Shown piece by piece: positions 1-8,171 of a stretch of DNA of 55,365 nt. How positions within the stretch are numbered: the first letter of the stretch is position 1; each line of letters starts with the position of its first letter. Origin of the DNA: an uncultured Myxococcales bacterium (GTDB lineage: Bacteria; Myxococcota_A; Polyangia; Polyangiales; Polyangiaceae); contig CALFEQ010000042.1 in assembly GCA_937949945.1 (NCBI GenBank), forward strand, positions 1-55,365, in the 5' to 3' direction. The position numbers were made by a program, and so were the translations under genes. The notes below the pieces were generated by a model. That model was not told the origin of the DNA. It was given only the letters and a program-made list of their open reading frames with translations, and ran no database searches.

Positions 1-32
1 AACCTGCGCGCTTCGAACGTCGCGTTCGCCAT
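1..32 (-). other. possible 5' end of a divergent gene cut by the window edge
   Basis: Read on the minus strand, an ATG at 32-30 opens a frame (M-A-N-A-T-F-E-A-R-R) that runs off the window with G/C-rich third positions. The same frame extends upstream to a possible GTG at 53-51. Only ten codons are visible and no clear ribosome binding site is present, so this is a weak call. If real, it would be divergent from the TonB receptor gene and share its iron-regulated intergenic region. Confidence 0.22.
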
Positions 33-94
33 GGCCTCGGTGCGCGCGCCCACGGGGTCCTCGTCCCGCCGGCCCCGCCGAAGGCCACCTTATT

Positions 95-113
95 GAAAAT
101 GACTTTCATTTGC
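95..113 (+). promoter_or_regulatory. Fur-box-like operator before the TonB receptor gene
   Basis: GAAAATGACTTTCATTTGC matches the classical 19-bp Fur consensus (GATAATGATAATCATTATC) at 13 of 19 positions by hand count. It stands out as an A/T-rich block in very GC-rich DNA. It lies just upstream of the TonB-dependent receptor start at 130, so Fur bound here with Fe(II) would block the promoter. A better match guards the convergent operon at 6074-6092. The short distance to the ATG means the true start could be slightly downstream. Confidence 0.65.
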
Positions 114-129
114 ACTAACTCACCTCGCG

Positions 130-2346
130 ATGGTCCGAGCAGTCGTGAGGTGGGGGCATTCGACGAGCCACCTCGCCGAGCGTGCGGGGCCCGTCGTGAG
201 CATCCTCCTTCTCTGCACGTCGCGCGCATTCGCGGACGTGCAGCCCCCCGACGCCGAGGCGTCACGCACGACCGAGCCGCCCGCCGCCTCGACGCCGCCC
301 GCGCCGCCCGACGAGGTCTCGATCCGCGGAGCGTCCCGCGCGAGCGCGCTCCGGCGTTCGGCGTACGCGGTCACGGTCGTCGACACCGAGCAACCGAAGA
401 GGCAGTCCGCCGATCTCGGCGAGGTCCTCGCTCGGAGCACGCCCGTGACGGTGCAGCGCGCGGGTGGGCTCGGCTCGCGCGGCACCTTCTCGCTCGGCGG
501 GCTCGGCGGCGAGCGGCTTCGCTTCTTCCTCGACGGCGTCCCGCTCGAGCTCATGGGCTACTCGGCCGGCATCGCCAACGTGCCCGTGAACCTCGTCGAT
601 CGCGTCGAGGTCTATCAGGGCGTCGTGCCCGTGCGCTTCGGAGCCGACGCGCTCGGCGGTGCGGTGCACCTCGTCACGGATCAGGACGTCCGCCGCAGCA
701 AGGTCGCGGCGTCGTATCAGCTCGGATCCTTCGACACGCACCGGGCGACGCTCGCGTCGCGCTGGGTGCATCGCCCGAGCGGCATCTTCGTCCGGAGCGC
801 CAGCTTCTACGACGTCGCGAAGAACGACTACGACGTCGACGTCACCGCATACGACGCGGAAGGACGGCTGCGGCCCGTCACGGTGCCGCGCTTCCACGAC
901 GGCTACCGCGGCATGGGCTCGACGGTCGGCGTCGGCATCGCGGAACAACCTTGGGCCGACCGGCTCGTCGTCCACGGCTTCGTCTCCGCGTTCGACAACG
1001 AGGTGCAGAACGGCGCGACGATGGCGAGGCCGTTCGGCGAGGTCACGTTCGAGCGCCGGGCCTTGGGCGCGAACGTGAAGTACGCGGTCGGCCTCGGGCC
1101 GCAGACGCGCGTCGAGGCGATCGCCGGCCACACGCGCGAGACGGCGCGGTTCCGAGACCTGTCGAGCTGCATCTACGACTGGTACGGCCGCTGCGACCCG
1201 CGCACGCCCAGCACGGTCCGCGGCGAGATCTCCGGGACTCCGATCGATCGCGATCTCGAGACCGAGACGTCGTTCCTCCGAGCGTCGCTGACCCGACACC
1301 TCTCGGACGATCACCTCGTCCGCGTGGCGATCGCGCCCACGTACGCGCTGCGAACCGGAAAGGAGTGGATGCGCTCCACGGGGTTCGACCCGCTCGCGCA
1401 GCCGCGCCGGCTCTTCACGGGCGTGGCCGGCGTCGAGCTCGAGTCGGGCTTCTTCGACGACCGCCTGAAGAACGTCGCCTTCGGCAAAGGCTACGCGCTC
1501 GTCACCGACAGCCAGACGCTCGTCTCCACCGGAGAGTGGCGGGACATGTCGCGCGAGATCTTCCGCGCCGGCGGCGGCGACAGCCTGCGCCTACGCGTGA
1601 CGCGCGAGCTCTACGTGAAGGGCTCGTACGAGTACGCGATGCGCCAGCCGAGCACCGACGAGCTGTTCGGCGACGGCATGCTCGTCACGGACAATCTCGC
1701 CCTCCGACCCGAGACGAGCCACAACGCCAACGTCGGCGTGCTCGTCGAGGACCTGCGTACGCCGATCGGCACCATCCGAGGCGCCGCGAACGGCTTCGCG
1801 CGCTGGGCCGACGACCTCATCGCGCTCCTCGCCCAAGCCGACCTCCTGCAGAACGTCAACGTCTGGGAGGCGCGCGCGCTCGGCGTCGAGACGGCGCTCG
1901 GCTGGACCGTCCCGAGCGCCGACTGGCTCTCGATCGACGGGCGCATCACCTATCAGGACCTCCGCAACCGATCCTCCGAAGGCGAGCTCGCCAGGCAGAA
2001 GGGCGATCGGATCCCCAACATCCCTTGGCTGCTCGGCAACGCCGCCGTGCGCCTGCGCGGTCGTGGCGTCGTCGTCCCGGCCGACACCGTCGAGCTCGCG
2101 GGGACGATGCGCTACGTCCACTCGTTCCTCCGCGGCTGGGAGAGCCTCGCGAGGAGCGCCGAGCGACTCCGGATCGACTCGCAGCTCGTCTTCGGCGCGG
2201 CGCTCACGTACGCGCTGCGCGGGAAGGACGTCGGGCTCGCGGCGACGCTCGAGGCGCAGAACCTCACCGACGAGAAGGTCTTCGACTTCTACGGCGTGCA
2301 GCGCCCTGGAAGGGCGTTCTTCACGAAGTGGAGCGTCGAGCACTGA
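130..2346 (+). CDS. TonB-dependent outer-membrane receptor, probably ferric-siderophore
   Basis: 738 residues. The N-terminus has a signal-peptide-like stretch ending near A-F-A at residue 35. A plug domain (about residues 70-190) shows the family pattern: V-T-V-V-D near its start, F-F-L-D-G-V-P in the middle, and R-V-E-V-Y-Q-G-V-V-P-V-R-F-G-A-D-A-L-G-G-A at its end. The remainder is a beta-barrel of normal length for the family. Such receptors import ferric siderophores, heme or other scarce ligands using TonB energy. A Fur-box-like site directly upstream and a PepSY/DUF3649/DUF3325 operon opposite favour an iron ligand. The last residue is His rather than the usual Phe. The lipoprotein gene follows 12 bp after the stop and is probably co-transcribed. 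The ligand cannot be told from sequence alone. Confidence 0.93.
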   Translation: MVRAVVRWGHSTSHLAERAGPVVSILLLCTSRAFADVQPPDAEASRTTEPPAASTPPAPPDEVSIRGASRASALRRSAYAVTVVDTEQPKRQSADLGEVLARSTPVTVQRAGGLGSRGTFSLGGLGGERLRFFLDGVPLELMGYSAGIANVPVNLVDRVEVYQGVVPVRFGADALGGAVHLVTDQDVRRSKVAASYQLGSFDTHRATLASRWVHRPSGIFVRSASFYDVAKNDYDVDVTAYDAEGRLRPVTVPRFHDGYRGMGSTVGVGIAEQPWADRLVVHGFVSAFDNEVQNGATMARPFGEVTFERRALGANVKYAVGLGPQTRVEAIAGHTRETARFRDLSSCIYDWYGRCDPRTPSTVRGEISGTPIDRDLETETSFLRASLTRHLSDDHLVRVAIAPTYALRTGKEWMRSTGFDPLAQPRRLFTGVAGVELESGFFDDRLKNVAFGKGYALVTDSQTLVSTGEWRDMSREIFRAGGGDSLRLRVTRELYVKGSYEYAMRQPSTDELFGDGMLVTDNLALRPETSHNANVGVLVEDLRTPIGTIRGAANGFARWADDLIALLAQADLLQNVNVWEARALGVETALGWTVPSADWLSIDGRITYQDLRNRSSEGELARQKGDRIPNIPWLLGNAAVRLRGRGVVVPADTVELAGTMRYVHSFLRGWESLARSAERLRIDSQLVFGAALTYALRGKDVGLAATLEAQNLTDEKVFDFYGVQRPGRAFFTKWSVEH

Positions 2347-2358
2347 AAGGAACCGAAC

Positions 2359-3693
2359 ATGCGATGGCACACGTCTCTTTCTCTGATTTCGATCGCCGCC
2401 GCGTTCGTCGTCTCCGCCGGAGTCGCGGCCTGCAGCGACGACGACAGCACGAACGGCACGGGCGGGACGAACGACCCCGGCGGTGGCGCAGCATCGAGCT
2501 CCGGAGGAAACGGCGGCGGTGACGGCACGCCCGCCGAGCCTCCGGTCTACGCCGTCATCAGCACGCCGCCGACGTCGGGCGGAGCGGCGCAATCGAGCTA
2601 CGTCATTCTCTCGGGATCCCTGACCGGCGAGCTGAAGCCGGAGAACGCGGTCCTCGAGCTGCCCGGGAGAGCGCTCGGCGCGGCCCCGAACGGCAGCAAG
2701 CGCCTCTTCGTCGGGACCGAGGCGAGCGGCGAGCTCACGCGCTACGACCTCGTCGGCGACGACGCGCTCCAGGAGAGCGGAAAGGTCAGCTTCGCCCCGC
2801 AGCAGATCACCGGCTTCGTGGGCTACGCGTCGGCCTTCCAGTTCATCCAGCCGAACAAGGCGTACTGGATCTCGCGCGACGGCAAGATCGTCGTCTGGAA
2901 CCCCGAAGAGCTCACGGTCACCGGCTCGATCCCGATCCCGCAGATCGTCCGGCAGGACCCGGACAACCCGTCGACGAACTACACGACGGCGATCACCGGC
3001 GCCCCGCTCCTCGTCGGAGACGAGCTGTACGCGTTCGCATCCTGGGACACGCGCCAGGGGTCCACGATCAAGGTCCCCGGCGCCTACGCCGTCATCGTCG
3101 TCGACACCACGACGGACACCGCCGACGTCATCCTCGACGAGGCGGGCTGCGGCTACGGGCGTGACGCGGTGCTCGTCGGCGACTGGCTCTACATCGCGAC
3201 CGAGGGCGTCGGCACCGCGGTGCACTACCTGAACCCCGCGAACGGCCCGGCGCCGTGCCTGCGCCGCTTCAACGTCAAGACCAAGACGTTCGACGCGAGC
3301 TACAAGATCGACCTCAACGCGCTCGCGGGCGGTCCGGCGGGATCGCTCGCCGTCACGGCGAACGGCCACGCGCTCATCCACGTGCTCGACACGGCGGCAG
3401 CGGACCCGCTGATCGCGAACGGCACGATCACGAACCCGCGCTTTCTCACGGTCGCGCCGCTCTGGAAGACGGCGAAGCTCACCGTCGGCGACACGCCGTC
3501 GATCCAGCTCCTCGACACGCCGCTTCGCTCGGGCGCCGTCCTGCCGGTGACGCTGAGCAACGACCTCCGCGTCACCGCGACGTTCGATGACAATCCGCAG
3601 ATCGTCGAGGTGACCGAGAACGGCTTCCTCGCGACGGAGCGCACGGGTGCCCGCGTCGTCGGCAACACCGCGGCGATCGTCCAGCTCCGCTGA
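2359..3693 (+). CDS. iron-regulated lipoprotein, probable beta-propeller (MxcI/DUF4374-like)
   Basis: 444 residues starting with a lipoprotein signal peptide (lipobox A-A-C at about residue 25), followed by an Asp/Gly/Ser-rich linker. The body has repeated short beta-strand patterns such as N-G-S-K-R-L-F-V-G and G-K-I-V-V-W-N-P-E-E-L, which resemble propeller blades. The ATG follows an AAGGAA ribosome site 12 bp after the TonB receptor stop, so it is the second gene of a Fur-controlled unit. Propeller-like lipoproteins next to TonB receptors and PepSY proteins are known (the DUF4374 group; MxcI of the Stigmatella myxochelin cluster). The assignment to that group is by resemblance only. A role in surface binding of the iron ligand is inferred from position. 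Confidence 0.8.
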   Translation: MRWHTSLSLISIAAAFVVSAGVAACSDDDSTNGTGGTNDPGGGAASSSGGNGGGDGTPAEPPVYAVISTPPTSGGAAQSSYVILSGSLTGELKPENAVLELPGRALGAAPNGSKRLFVGTEASGELTRYDLVGDDALQESGKVSFAPQQITGFVGYASAFQFIQPNKAYWISRDGKIVVWNPEELTVTGSIPIPQIVRQDPDNPSTNYTTAITGAPLLVGDELYAFASWDTRQGSTIKVPGAYAVIVVDTTTDTADVILDEAGCGYGRDAVLVGDWLYIATEGVGTAVHYLNPANGPAPCLRRFNVKTKTFDASYKIDLNALAGGPAGSLAVTANGHALIHVLDTAAADPLIANGTITNPRFLTVAPLWKTAKLTVGDTPSIQLLDTPLRSGAVLPVTLSNDLRVTATFDDNPQIVEVTENGFLATERTGARVVGNTAAIVQLR

Positions 3694-3709
3694 GCCCTCG
3701 CCCGACGCG

Positions 3710-3741
3710 GCACGCGGGGTGCGCCTCGTCACCCCGCGTGC
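3710..3741. terminator. perfect 12-bp hairpin between convergent iron genes
   Basis: GCACGCGGGGTG (3710-3721) and CACCCCGCGTGC (3730-3741) form a perfect 12-bp stem with an 8-base loop. It lies between the convergent lipoprotein gene (ends 3693) and PepSY gene (ends 3729), so it can act in both directions. There is no U-tract. The hairpin contains the TGA stop and last codons of the PepSY gene. Confidence 0.6.
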
Positions 3742-5426
3742 TCGCCGTGGAGCTCCGCTTCGACGGCGGGCTCCGTCACGGCGACCGGCTCCGGATCGGG
3801 CGGCGCGTGCGCCGACCACGGACTGTCGGCGGGTCCTTCCTGCACGCGCCGCGCCGCCGAGCGCGCCATGCCCGCGAAGACGAGCCCCAACACGAGCGCC
3901 GTCACGTCGACACCGAGCGCCCCCGGCTCCGTGCGCGCCCACATCCCGAGCGAAGGAACGAGCGCCGCGAGGAGCGTCGTCAGCGGGATCGCGAGGGTCG
4001 TCGCCGCCGCGGCGCGGAGCAGATCGACGGAAGCGCGCGCGGCGCCACGGAAGAACGCCCAACCGACCGCCGCGAAGAACGCGACGTAATGGACGATGCG
4101 ATGCCAGGCGTTCAGATCGGCGACGTGTCCGTGGAGCCACTTCGCTGCGACGATCGTCAGCGAGATGCCGCACACGGCGCCGAGGCACACGCCGACGGTC
4201 GCCGCGGCCATCAGTCGGACGTCGCGCCGTTGGACCGGGATCGCGCCGTTCGCCACGCGCTTCTTCGCCTTCCGCCGGCGTGACTCGATCCAGAGCAGGT
4301 TGCCGCTGAAGAACAGCCACGCGCCGAGCAGGCCGAGCGCGAAATAGATCCATTTGACGGGCTGACCGCCGTAGGTGGCGAAGTGGAGCGCGAAGATGCT
4401 CGTGAGCACCGTCGCCGCCGCGCTCTGCCGCCCCGGCAGATACTCGGTGCTCACGACGCGCCCCGAGTACGGGTCGACCAGCGCGAACCCGCCGAGCGCG
4501 CGGTGCTCGAGCGCCCGCGTGTCGTGGCCCCACACGCGCACCATCGCCTTCGGTCCGGTCGCGTTCACGTACTGGAGCATCGTCGGCTCGAAGCTCGGCG
4601 CGAGCTCGGTGACGCGCGCGACGATCTCGTCGGGCGGCACCATCGTCGCAGGGTCGCGCGGATCGCCCTCCGACGAACCGCGGCGCCCTTGGAAGATGGC
4701 CCCGAGCTTGCCGTCGTGGATCATCCGGTCCTGGACGACGTAGATGCCGTCGTGGAACGCGAAGACGGCCGCCGTCAGCGCCATCACGACGTGGAACGGG
4801 AAGCTCCCGATGCCCACGACGTTGTGCGCGTCGAGCCACATGCGCTTCAGGTTCGGACCGACGCGAAGCGCGAAGAAGTCCTTCACCAGCGAGGGCAAGA
4901 GGACGATGAAGCCGGACACGAGCGCGAGGAAGTAGAGCGCCGCGATCACGCCCATCACGATGCGCGTCTCGTCGACGTCCACCGGCAGCCCGACGACGCG
5001 ATGGAGCACGTCGATGAGCTCTCCGAGATGGGAGCGCTCCACCTCGTGGGCGTGCACCGTCCCGTCGTCGCCGAGCGTCGCGGTGAAATGTCGCGACGAC
5101 AGGCGATCGTGCTCGTCCGCACCTTCTTCGCGCACCTCCCATTCGAGGCGCTCGACCGGCTCGGCGGCCAGACCGAGGTGGAGGCGCAGCTCGCGCGCAG
5201 CCGCTGGTTGGCTCGCGAGCGTACGCGCGACGAGCGCGTGCGCCTCCGAGAGCGGCACGACCTGCGCTGCGCTCTCGGCGGCGGCGGGCGGCGTCGCCCA
5301 GCGCACGAGAGGCTCCTTGAAGACGGTGATCGCTCCCGCGTAGAACGCGATGAAGAGCGCCATGCCGGCGACGATCCCCGTCCACGTGTGGACGGCCTTG
5401 TAGACGCGGACGATCTCGGAACGCAC
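3729..5426 (-). CDS. PepSY-associated membrane protein (putative siderophore reductase)
   Basis: 565 residues from a GTG at 5426. This start is preferred because a strong GGAGGGAGG site lies just upstream and the gene then begins 13 bp after the previous stop; the frame is open further upstream only through the neighbour gene. It opens with a helix of the PepSY_TM family (V-Y-K-A-V-H-T-W-T-G-I-V-A-G), followed by a periplasmic PepSY-like region (residues 55-130) with the L-H-R-V-V-G-L-P pattern. Several more membrane segments follow with conserved His residues (L-D-A-H-N-V-V-G, F-P-F-H-V-V). Relatives such as FoxB and PiuB reduce ferric siderophores in the inner membrane. The Fur-type site upstream of the operon and the facing TonB receptor support that role here. 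Confidence 0.88.
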   Translation of the reverse strand: MRSEIVRVYKAVHTWTGIVAGMALFIAFYAGAITVFKEPLVRWATPPAAAESAAQVVPLSEAHALVARTLASQPAAARELRLHLGLAAEPVERLEWEVREEGADEHDRLSSRHFTATLGDDGTVHAHEVERSHLGELIDVLHRVVGLPVDVDETRIVMGVIAALYFLALVSGFIVLLPSLVKDFFALRVGPNLKRMWLDAHNVVGIGSFPFHVVMALTAAVFAFHDGIYVVQDRMIHDGKLGAIFQGRRGSSEGDPRDPATMVPPDEIVARVTELAPSFEPTMLQYVNATGPKAMVRVWGHDTRALEHRALGGFALVDPYSGRVVSTEYLPGRQSAAATVLTSIFALHFATYGGQPVKWIYFALGLLGAWLFFSGNLLWIESRRRKAKKRVANGAIPVQRRDVRLMAAATVGVCLGAVCGISLTIVAAKWLHGHVADLNAWHRIVHYVAFFAAVGWAFFRGAARASVDLLRAAAATTLAIPLTTLLAALVPSLGMWARTEPGALGVDVTALVLGLVFAGMARSAARRVQEGPADSPWSAHAPPDPEPVAVTEPAVEAELHGEHAG

Positions 5427-5439
5427 GGTTCCTCCCTCC

Positions 5440-5730
5440 TCAGAAGATCGCTCGGACGGCCGCGAAGACCCCGAAGACGACGGCGTTGGCCGCGCCGAGC
5501 CAGAGCCACGCACGCCTCCCGCTCGCGAAGGCGTAGGAGCCGGCGAGGACACCGAGCCAGATCGGCGTCACCATCCACATCGCGAGCTGCGCCTCGATCG
5601 GCGGAGGGAGCGAAGTCACGAGCCGCGCGAAGATGCCGCTGCATCCCAGCGCCAAGGTGAAGCCGAGAAGCGCGCCGGCCAGCGTCTTCGAGATCCAGTC
5701 GCGCCGGATGGGTCGTTCCGCCGAGCCCAT
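5440..5730 (-). CDS. small membrane protein, DUF3649-like, iron-uptake operon
   Basis: 96 residues with about three hydrophobic segments (L-A-G-A-L-L-G-F-T-L-A-L; M-W-M-V-T-P-I-W-L-G-V-L; W-L-W-L-G-A-A-N-A-V-V-F). The ATG at 5730 is chosen over an upstream in-frame GTG or ATG because AGGAGG sits 8 bp before it and it follows the stop of the previous gene by one base. Size, topology and gene order (DUF3325, DUF3649, PepSY) match the small accessory genes found with siderophore receptors in Proteobacteria. Family membership is by resemblance and the biochemical role is not established. Confidence 0.78.
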   Translation of the reverse strand: MGSAERPIRRDWISKTLAGALLGFTLALGCSGIFARLVTSLPPPIEAQLAMWMVTPIWLGVLAGSYAFASGRRAWLWLGAANAVVFGVFAAVRAIF

Positions 5731-5731
5731 G

Positions 5732-6010
5732 TCAGCGCCTCCTGCGGGCGATGACGAACGCCGCGCCGACATACGGGAAGACGACGAGCAGCAACATCAC
5801 CCACGCGACGAACGCGAAGACGGCCGGCGCCACCGCCATCGCACGCGCGAACGCGAAGACGCTGCCGAGCAATGCCACCGAGCCGGCGGCGCACGCCGGA
5901 CGCGCAGGCAACGGAGAAGTGCGCCATCGCTGGTGCGGAGAAGCGAGGTAGAGGCACGCGCAGCCGACGAGGCCGAGCGACAACGCGACAGCGACGGCGA
6001 CGTTGTTCAT
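5732..6010 (-). CDS. small membrane protein, DUF3325-like, iron-uptake operon
   Basis: 92 residues with three predicted membrane helices (residues 4-22, 37-58 and 63-88) and a basic C-terminal tail. The C-L-Y-L-A-S-P-H-Q-R-W segment after helix 1 resembles the conserved loop of DUF3325 proteins, which carry an invariant His-containing stretch there. It is the first gene of the minus-strand iron operon; a Fur-box-like site lies about 65-80 bp upstream. It probably assists the PepSY protein in the inner membrane. Confidence 0.78.
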   Translation of the reverse strand: MNNVAVAVALSLGLVGCACLYLASPHQRWRTSPLPARPACAAGSVALLGSVFAFARAMAVAPAVFAFVAWVMLLLVVFPYVGAAFVIARRRR

Positions 6011-6073
6011 CGTGCGCGGTCGACGGCGACGCGCCGCCCCGCGGGAGGAAACTTAGCGGCTCTCGCACTTGTT

Positions 6074-6092
6074 GCAAATGATTTTCATTTTC
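6074..6092 (-). promoter_or_regulatory. Fur box before the DUF3325-DUF3649-PepSY operon
   Basis: Read on the minus strand, GAAAATGAAAATCATTTGC matches the Fur consensus GATAATGATAATCATTATC at 15 of 19 positions by hand count. It is the most A/T-rich stretch of the 124-bp gap between the operon (start 6010) and the end of ligA (6135). It shares the ATCATTTGC / CATTTGC half with the site at 95-113, so the two convergent units probably respond together to iron. Confidence 0.75.
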
Positions 6093-6134
6093 ATATCGCT
6101 CGCGGAGGCCGGCCCCCGCCGACCTACGTGAAGC

Positions 6135-8117
6135 TCACGCCTCGCCCTTCGGCGCTCCGTCGGTGCCGTCGGTGCCGCTCGCCTCGGCCGCTTCGATCAT
6201 CGCCATGAAGGCGGCCTCGTCGATGCACTGCGTGCCGTACTTGCGGGCCTTCTCGGCCTTGCTCGACTTCGACGCGGGGTCCGCCATCACGAGGTACGAG
6301 AGCTCCTTGGTGACGCTCGAGAGCAGCGTGCCGCCGTGCTTCTCGACGAGCTTCTCGTACTCCTTGCGCGGCTTCGACAGCGCGCCCGTGAAGCAGAAGC
6401 TCTTGCCCGCGAGCGCGCCGCCCGCGGTCGGCGGGACAGGAACGATGCCGGCGGCGAGCAGGCGCTGGATCTCCTCGGCCCGCGCGGCGAGACCGGCGAC
6501 GATCGCCTTCGCGCGGATCGCGCCCATGCCCTTGATCTTCGCCAGATCCTCGGCCGTCGCCGCCTGCAGCTTCTCGAGCGTGTCGTAGCCGTTGTTGACG
6601 ATCAGCTTCGCCGTCTCGAGGGCGAAGTCGTCGATGCCGAGCGAGGCGAGGAAGACCGGCAGCGAGAGCGGCAGCTTCGCGTGCAGGTTGTCGAGGACCT
6701 TCTTCGCGATGACCATCCCGCGGCGTTCGAGCTTCGCGATGTCCTCGGGCTTCAGCTTGTAGAGATCGGCAGGCTCCCGAACGAGCTTCGCCTCGACGAG
6801 CTGCTCGATCAGCTTGTCGCCCCACTCGTGGATGTCCTGCGTCCACACCCAGCGGCGGATGCGCCCCTCGATGATCGCCCGGCACTCGAGGTTCGTGCAG
6901 ACGAGGTACTCGCCGCGACGGCTCAACGAGGCGTTGCACGTGGCGCACGCCGTGGGGGTCTTCGCCGTCTCGCCGTGCTTGACGACGACCTCCTCGAGGT
7001 ACGGGATGACGTCGTTGCGTCGGGACACGAGCACCTCGTCGCCGACGCCGACGCCGAGCCGCTCGACGTTGGAGGCGTTGTGGAGCGAGACGTTCTGCAC
7101 GACGGCGCCGCCGATCTCGACGGGCTCGACCTGCGCGATCGGCGTCACGCGGCCCGTCGGCCCCGTCTCCCAGGTGATGGCGACGACCTTGGACAGCTTC
7201 GCCATCGACGGGAACTTGTACGCGACGGCGGCGCGCGGTCGGTTGGCGAGCTCGCCGAGGAGGTGCTGGGTGCGGAGATCGTTGGCGCGGACGACCAGAC
7301 CGTCGATCTCGTAGTCGAGCTCCGCACGCTTCTTGGTCGCGTACTCCTCGTGGATCTTCTGCACGCCGTCGAGATCGGTGACGTTCCACGGAGGCACGAT
7401 GAGCCCGAGCTGGGCGAGGCGCTCGAACTTCGCCTGCTCGGTCGGCAGCTCCTCGTCGCCGCCCTCGAGGTCGTAGAAGACGACGGTGAGGTACTCGCAA
7501 CCGGCGCCGTCGAATCGCTTCGCCGTACCGGCCGCCCTGTTGCGCGGCGGAGCGTCGGTCCCCGGGAAGCCCTTCCGCATGTCGGAGAGCTTCAAGATGA
7601 TCTCGCCGCGAAGCGAGACCGTCAGCGGCTCCGGGAGCCGCGCGGGCACGCCCTTCATGCGGCGCGCGTTCGGCGTGATGCGCTCGCCGACGTGTCCGTC
7701 GCCGCGCGTGATCGCCTCGACGAGCTCTCCGTTCTCGTAGTTGACGGCGAGCGAGATGCCGTCGAGCTTCTCCGTGACGAGCAGGTTCTTCGAGATGGGT
7801 GGAAGGCCGCTCTCGGCGGCGAGCTCGTCGCAGCGCGTCGCCCACTGACGGAGCTCGGCCTCGCTCACGACCTTGTTGAGCGACCCCATCGGGATCGCGT
7901 GCCGAGCCTTCTCCCACTCGGTCACGACCTCGCGGACCGGCGCGCCGACGCTCTTGAGGAGCGCATGGTCGGGGTCGAGCTGGCGGAGCTCGTCCTCGAG
8001 CGCGTCGTACGCCGCATCCGAGACGAGCGCTTCGCCGTTGTAGTACGCGTCCCTGTGCTTGCGGATCAGCTCGGCGAGCTCGGCCACCCGGCTCGCGTTC
8101 GCACTGGTCGAGGCCAT
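6135..8117 (-). CDS. ligA: NAD-dependent DNA ligase LigA
   Basis: 660 residues, typical for the family. The N-terminal Ia region has Y-Y-N-G and D-A-A-Y-D. The adenylation motif T-E-K-L-D-G gives the AMP-accepting Lys at about residue 117. A C-x2-C...C-x4-C zinc finger lies near residues 387-408, then helix-hairpin-helix repeats and a C-terminal BRCT domain (from about residue 580, with G-K-S-F-C-F-T-G-A-L). It seals nicks with 3'-OH and 5'-phosphate ends using NAD+, in replication and repair. The ATG at 8117 is followed by the expected short N-terminus. It is followed by the Fur-controlled operon on the same strand, but the Fur box in the gap suggests separate transcription. Confidence 0.97.
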   Translation of the reverse strand: MASTSANASRVAELAELIRKHRDAYYNGEALVSDAAYDALEDELRQLDPDHALLKSVGAPVREVVTEWEKARHAIPMGSLNKVVSEAELRQWATRCDELAAESGLPPISKNLLVTEKLDGISLAVNYENGELVEAITRGDGHVGERITPNARRMKGVPARLPEPLTVSLRGEIILKLSDMRKGFPGTDAPPRNRAAGTAKRFDGAGCEYLTVVFYDLEGGDEELPTEQAKFERLAQLGLIVPPWNVTDLDGVQKIHEEYATKKRAELDYEIDGLVVRANDLRTQHLLGELANRPRAAVAYKFPSMAKLSKVVAITWETGPTGRVTPIAQVEPVEIGGAVVQNVSLHNASNVERLGVGVGDEVLVSRRNDVIPYLEEVVVKHGETAKTPTACATCNASLSRRGEYLVCTNLECRAIIEGRIRRWVWTQDIHEWGDKLIEQLVEAKLVREPADLYKLKPEDIAKLERRGMVIAKKVLDNLHAKLPLSLPVFLASLGIDDFALETAKLIVNNGYDTLEKLQAATAEDLAKIKGMGAIRAKAIVAGLAARAEEIQRLLAAGIVPVPPTAGGALAGKSFCFTGALSKPRKEYEKLVEKHGGTLLSSVTKELSYLVMADPASKSSKAEKARKYGTQCIDEAAFMAMIEAAEASGTDGTDGAPKGEA

Positions 8118-8171
8118 GGCGAACGCAGGTTAGAGGATTTTCGCCCGGCCGAAAGGGTCCGGGCGCCGACG

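Noticed and set aside
1591..5385. 1264-codon minus-strand frame through the TonB receptor and PepSY region
   Set aside because: Overlaps well-supported genes in other frames or strands; product is Arg/Asp-rich without any domain.
1..6100. siderophore biosynthesis or heme-uptake cluster
   Set aside because: No NRPS, NIS synthetase, heme-binding or ABC genes appear; only uptake and reduction parts are present.
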